From the NCBI GenBank assembly GCA_020055645.1, contig CM034546.1, positions 99,386,001 to 99,450,000 of the forward strand: a stretch of DNA of 64,000 bases, given 5' to 3'. Position numbers and translations under genes: made by a program. The notes beneath the pieces were generated by a model. The model made no database searches. It was not told where the DNA came from and worked only from the letters and a program-made list of their open reading frames with translations. This document shows, one piece after another, positions 58,653 through 64,000 of the stretch. The first letter of the stretch is position 1; each line of letters begins with the position of its first letter. Source of the stretch: Tomocerus qinae (Eukaryota; Arthropoda; Collembola; Entomobryomorpha; Tomoceridae).

Positions 58653-61600
58653 TCACAACTTTCTAGACGGTCTAATCTTTTCTCGTCTTCTAAACGCGTC
58701 CGATTCTTTATCAAGCGACAACGCGTCCTTTGTGGACGCGTTGTCGCTTGATAAAGAATCTAGCTTTTTAACAATAATGGCCAATTGTTTTTCTATTTCG
58801 TTCACTTTCAATAGGACATCGCTCATTGCTGCTCCATTTGTCCCCGACGTGTTCACCATTTTTAATGAAGAAAGTTTAAGATATTCAGGTAACCCATCAT
58901 CTCGATGATCGTACGGTTTGAAATAGTAACAGCCACTATTAAAAATGAAAATTAGACAATTTTGTAGCTACAGGGCTATTTATTTGGTTGCATTTCAATC
59001 CAAATATTATTAAAGTCAAGAAAAATGGTCGATAGAGAACTGTTTAAAAGCTGTAGTCATAATGAAATTATCTCCGTGCCGTATTGTACCACAATTTAAA
59101 GATGGTTGACTTACTTGCGAAGGTTTGGCAAAATCAAAGTGTTTTTCGCGATAACCAATGCAAATGATTTTGGCATCCACCTTAATGTAAATGGAGACAG
59201 AAAACTGGATTCTAAATGATATATTAAGGCAGCCTGTCTGGATAATCGAAGTAGTCTAGCATCTGTGTACATTCCCTGCAAATACCATTTCAAAAATTAA
59301 ATCAATGTCATACAGAAAGAGTGGAATAATAAAGGAAAACTGGAATTCTTATGGCACACGCAGGAATTATGTATGGCAAGAAATTTTAGTAAACAGTCGT
59401 AATTTGTATGGTGTGTTATAAAAAATAATGTGAATTTATCTGGTAATTAAGGGAATAATGTATGGTACTAATAATAATAATAACTAATACTAATAATAAT
59501 AATAACTAATACTAATAACTAATAGTAGGTAAAGAGGGTAAGTAAAGGGTTAGACAATGTATTGAGGAATTCGGAAGATAAGGTACTTTTACAACTTATA
59601 TTATTATAACTGTTTGATGAATAAAATAAAAAACGATGAGAATCGATGAAAAACGATGAAAATCGATGAAAATCGATGAAAAACGATGAAAATCGATGAA
59701 AAACGATGAAAATCGATGAAAAACGATGAAAATCGATGAAAAACGATGAAAAACGATGAAAATCGATTTTTTAGCTTAGCTGAGTTTAGCCCTAAGCCAA
59801 AGACAGCAATTTGTGACCTATTAACTGCAATGACGAAATATTTACATTTTCATTGTCACGTCAACCATTCTTCGTCTCACAATATTCTTAATACCATACA
59901 ATATTCATCTACCAGAAAAATTCACACAGTTTTCTATAACACACCATACAAAATTACGACTGTTACTAAAATTTCTTGGCATACAAAATTTCTGTGTGCC
60001 ATAAACTTTAATTCACAACCAATAATAAATATAGTTCCACCATGGCTCTAAAAGCTACCTGAATATCCGCAACAGCCAAACCGACGAGTAAATTCATCAG
60101 AACAATTACAACCGTTACAACAAATATTGAGAACAATATTTGAGCAACTATAGGGAACTTGGTATCGAACTATCAACAAAAAATAATATGCTTACAATAC
60201 TCTGTCCAACTCAGTCAGTGTGTAAAAAGAATTCAATTGAATATTATTAACCAGTAATTTATCCGGGTTCACATCTCCTGCCATCATTCTAATTGTTTGG
60301 GCAAAGGAATAGAGAGGATTGTGAAACGCTTTGTCGACCTGGAATTCAAATTTTAATGTTTTCAGTTTTGAAAAATATTCAAATATTGTTTCAATAGGCT
60401 GTACGCAAGTGAGACAAACACTTACTGGATTTAGAATGTAAAACGCTAGAGCAAATGCCATGATGATACAGAAGAATGCGCCAAAGAACTGTAGAAAGTT
60501 GTAAAACACCTAAAAATGAAAAAATCTGGTAAAATATTTGCTTTTTCATTTAACGTTAGTTAAGAATTTCTTGATTTACTGTTACTATATACTTTACAAA
60601 ACATTTGAACCAGTGTTCCAGATAATGGAAACTTTCCTAGTTGTAGTAAAACAAAAATCCAAGCTAAGAAAACGCTGACCTACAGGAAAACGAATATTTA
60701 TGTTTTATTATTTGAAACTGTATTTGTTTAAAATTAAAAATTCTATTCAATGATTTTACTGCAGCAAAAGCCTGTTGCCAATCTTCATGCTTAAAATTAT
60801 TTCCATCGTTGGGCAGAAATTGGCAAGTCACACACAAGCTAGTGATGAAGAACCAAAAAATCCAACTTTCAATGTATGTGATATAAGCTTTGAAGGATTG
60901 GAAAAGCTGAGTCAACTCTTGGGCGATGAGAATCACTGCGATGCCAATCATTAAAGTCCAAATCGTAATCCACACAGGCTTGATAAGGCAATTTGGAATA
61001 CGAGTAAAATCTATTTAAAACATTTGTTGATTGTAGGTATAGCTATAATGTAAAAAATAATTGTGGACACAAAACCGTAGTGATCCCCTGGCTTCTTTCT
61101 GTGGGCAGATATTTGTTTTAAAATACAATTACCGTTTTGTTTCATCGCGTTGTCCTTTGTAGCCATACTTCCGTTCTGGTCCTGTGATTTCACCTGTAAG
61201 ACGTCTGGCTCTGTTTCTTTGGGAAGGTTATTGTGGGCTACCGGGACAGTGTTATTACAGCTGGTTTTAATGCTTTCATTCTCAGGCACCTTCTCCACGC
61301 ATATCGCGTACAAATATACCATAAAAACGGAGAACAGAAGAACCAGGATCAACTATACATAAAATATATTCACTATTTAGTATTTTTTTACAAAAAAAGT
61401 AAAAAACAAGTCTCTGAAATGGGAACAAATGGAAAATATATGATCTTTGGAATATTAAATTCTGAACTGGGAACAAACTAATTATACTATGACTTAGAAT
61501 TTTTATGGCTACCTTTAGTAAAAATCCAAAATAGAAAAACTTCCGGACATTTTTCCATTTTAAAGTTAGAAAGGCTTCCACGAGTGGATGCAACAATAAT

Positions 61601-63768
61601 TCTTTCTGACCAGTCGACAGGAAGCTTTTGATGAGTTCCGATTCTTTCCGATATATTAAAAAACTCTTTTTCCGTTTTTTACTGTTTGAAGTATTAGCTG
61701 GGAAGTAATTTGGTGCAATAGTTCTATATAATTTATAAATAGACGATTCTTTATTAATAATATCATTAAACATTTCAAAGAACAGAAGCATAGTGATCCT
61801 CATTCATGTACTCACTTAAAATCCAACTTGACTTTGCAGCTAGAATCGTTCGTGTCTCGAATTACGATTACAGAATCATTCAAGTGTTTCTTAATGAAAT
61901 TCATTGTATCAGGGATTTTCCTCAACATCATTGATAAAGCACTTGTTCCCGACTTAGACCTTTTCAATATTTAGAACAATTTATTCAAATTAATTAATTT
62001 GCAAGGATTGTGAATGATTGGTCAAAAGTATAAAGAGACTGACTTACTCCAGGGAAACATTTGCGTTGTTCTCAATAAGGATTGATGCACAATCGTTCGC
62101 TTCTGTGTTGTGTAATTGTAAACGTAAATATGCAGCAAAACAGAATTTAAACCTTTTTAATTACAGATACATCATTTTGTTCAAAACCAAAGTGTATATG
62201 CTTTTAATGCTTCTAATTTGTTTAAGACTTTACCTTTTATAGCCGCGATATGAAGGGGGCACAAACCAAGATTATCTTGCCAATTGACATCTGCGTTGTA
62301 TTTTATAAGTGCAGCAACACATTCCATAGCATAAACATCTAAAGCAATTCATGGGTTGACATTGATATATTATATGCATATGGTTTGAAAACATCTTATG
62401 ACATTAGGTATTTAGCGTTTCTAGGTTAATAACCTTAAAATCATACATTAACCTTAAATTATAAAGTTCAAAGCTGCTACAGACCACGCGGTTATATACT
62501 TTACGATTCCATGATTTTATAGTTTAAGGTAAAAAAATCAAACACTAAATTTTGATTTAGCATCTGACGCTATTTTGAACATTACAGTTGTAAGTTTTTT
62601 TCTTGACACTAAAACACTAAGTACCTATTATCTAAAAATTTATTAATTCTTTCGGTTTCATGGTCTTTTACTTCTGCTAGTTTTCTCAACTGCATAAAAT
62701 AATGCAGTTCGTCCTTCAACATCCTGTAGTCCGACATCTGCTCCATGTTCCAGTAGAAGTAAAACCGTATCTACATCCTTCAAAGCAGAGATGTGCAACG
62801 CTGTTTCCCCTTTCGCGTTCTGAGTATCGACATTGGCTCCGTAATCCAAAAGCAATTTACAGCAGGACGTGTTGCATTCTTGGGCTGCTAAATGCAGAGC
62901 AGTGTTTCTACCAGGGCCCTAGCATTTGAAAACGTTGTCATTATACATTTAAATAATCATAACTTTTCAGAGATATTGGTGCTATAAGAAGTCTTAAAAC
63001 ACTTACTTTGCGAAACGAGGCATCAGCTCCGTAATTCAAAAGCAGTTTTAAATTTTCATCATCTCCACTGGACGCAGCCACATGCAATGGCGTTTCACAG
63101 TACATTACCGGAGTATTTTGCAAAGCTCCAGCTTCCAAAATCTTTTTAAGGCATTCGTAATTTCCTGATTTCGCAGCCCAGAGAAGTGCTGTATTTCCTC
63201 GTTCATAGCCGTTGTTGACATCCGCTCCGTTATTCAGCAGCAGCTCAACAAGTTGAACTTGTCCAATTGCTGCAGCACAAATCAGAGGAGTTGCTTTTTT
63301 CTGTTGGTCCCAAATATTTACCGTCACACCTTGAAATGAAAATATAGTCGTTTAGTTCGAGATAAAGTATTTCACACAAAATTTAAAAATTATCCTGCAA
63401 TATATTAACCTTGATTGATCAACAGTTTTGCAATTTCAAAGTGGTCATTATAGACTGCTAGATGCAGAGCGGTTCTTCCAAACAGGTCAACTACTTCAAA
63501 GTTATGAGAGTGCCGTAAAGAATTATGCTCATCCAAAAGCAAATTGATTTTAACAATGTTCCCCGCAAATGCAGCGTCTAATAATTCTGCAGCGCCCGGA
63601 TGCAAGGTTTTCGTATCCAAAGTCCAACTGTGGCTACCCCAAATTCCATTTTGTGCTCCTGGAGCATTTATAGACGACTTAGACTTTAACTCCATCTCAC
63701 TCTCCACGACTTTCAGTTCAATTGATTTCCGATTTGCAAGATTGAAAAAGGTACCCGAGTTTAGTTTT
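58653..63768 (-). CDS. TRPA-family channel, copy 3 (first exon beyond window)
   Basis: Exons 2-16: 63410-63768, 63007-63329, 62672-62918, 62234-62338, 62048-62102, 61816-61959, 61513-61723, 61133-61352, 60760-61010, 60593-60679, 60426-60509, 60252-60338, 60059-60169, 59115-59275 and 58653-58935. Phases and most exon lengths equal those of copies 1 and 2. Ankyrin repeats (NTALLWAAKSGNYECLKKIL), S1-S6, an RMMAGDV pore and the coiled-coil tail are all present without stops. No exon 1 match is seen in 63769-64000, so it should lie to the right. The C-terminus runs about 30 residues past those of copies 1 and 2 (LDSLSSDNASTKDALSLDKE then a basic end), because of a palindrome in the last exon. Plasma-membrane cation channel; stimulus unknown. 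Confidence 0.92.
58702..58760. repeat. Perfect 27-bp palindrome inside the last TRPA-3 exon
   Basis: GATTCTTTATCAAGCGACAA plus CGCGTCC at 58702-58728 pairs perfectly with 58734-58760 across a 5-nt loop. It is in the coding frame and looks like an inverted duplication of the LDSLSSDNAS coding segment, creating the extra C-terminal tail. Confidence 0.9.
59340..60015. mobile_element. MITE in TRPA copy 3, intron between S6 exon and next
   Basis: About 130 bp from 59348 (TATGGCACAC, GCAAGAAATTTTAGT, GTATGGTGTGTTATA) recurs inverted ending near 60008. The interior holds a TAATAATAACTAATAC simple repeat and a minisatellite. No coding capacity. It enlarges this intron to about 0.8 kb. Confidence 0.7.
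59630..59766. repeat. Minisatellite of GAAAAACGAT / GAAAATCGAT units
   Basis: About 12 tandem copies of a 10-11-bp unit alternating AAAACGATG and AAAATCGATG, inside the intronic MITE. Confidence 0.85.
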
Positions 63769-64000
63769 CTGGAGAAAAAATGTAAAGATTTACCAAGGTT
63801 TGTTGTACAGTATGTAAAGCCGTAATCATTGTACAGTACTTTCTCATGTAAGCTAAACATTTTAATGATTTCAACTAAATCGATCGAGAAAGTGCACTAT
63901 GACTGTACATGTAACTTAATTTACATACTGTCCTTACATTTAAATGTGCAATATTTATAAGAATATGTTAATGTTGGTTTTAGCACTTAGAAATTTAAGA
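63769..64000. other. Intron 1 of TRPA copy 3, cut by the window
   Basis: Upstream of the exon 2 acceptor; no exon 1 homology is visible. Confidence 0.5.

Noticed and set aside
1..64000. tRNA or rRNA genes
   Set aside because: No cloverleaf or rRNA-like stretch was recognised by eye on either strand; a covariance-model scan would be decisive.

Overview
The window is nuclear DNA of an arthropod, most likely an insect. It is AT-rich, its genes have short GT-AG introns, and it carries a clip-domain serine protease, Kazal inhibitors, insect-type TRPA channels, an HP1 protein and animal transposons. No prokaryotic feature was seen. I cannot name the species. All gene models were built by eye from splice signals, frame and family motifs. 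In every model given as complete, the exon lengths sum to a multiple of three.

Layout. 1-4991: a decayed Helitron of the Helentron type (Rep, PIF1-like helicase, C-terminal endonuclease) with three introns and at least five frameshifts; its 5' end is outside the window. 5481-6952: a dead copy of the AAA ATPase gene that stands intact at 9115-12126. The intact gene encodes a membrane-anchored protein with two Msp1/ATAD1-like AAA domains. A TIR element lies between the two copies. 12689-15536 (-): an HP1-type protein (chromodomain plus chromoshadow domain) with a repeated N-terminal extension of about 600 residues. 15971-19609: a P-superfamily transposon with long TIRs and a perfect 8-bp target duplication. 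20114-22930 (-): a secreted clip-domain serine protease. 25637-30084: a BEL/Pao retrotransposon with near-identical LTRs and a 5-bp target duplication, internally deleted but still open for 1075 codons. 30624-32516: an unrecognised basic, His-rich protein.

34097-63768 (-): three tandem TRPA-family ion channel genes with the same exon plan. The first is intact (977 aa). The second has a broken first exon. The third runs off the right edge of the window. Two small Kazal inhibitor genes (41568-42015 and 45102-46027, +) lie between channels 1 and 2. Channels 2 and 3 are separated by a 2.8-kb foldback element with a perfect 10-bp target duplication (52441-55234) and a 1.2-kb inverted-repeat element (57344-58540). 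Introns of channels 2 and 3 hold smaller MITE-like elements and satellites.

The host genes do not form one pathway. The coherent themes are local tandem duplication (AAA gene, TRPA triplet, Kazal pair) and heavy, partly recent, transposon insertion covering at least five structural classes.
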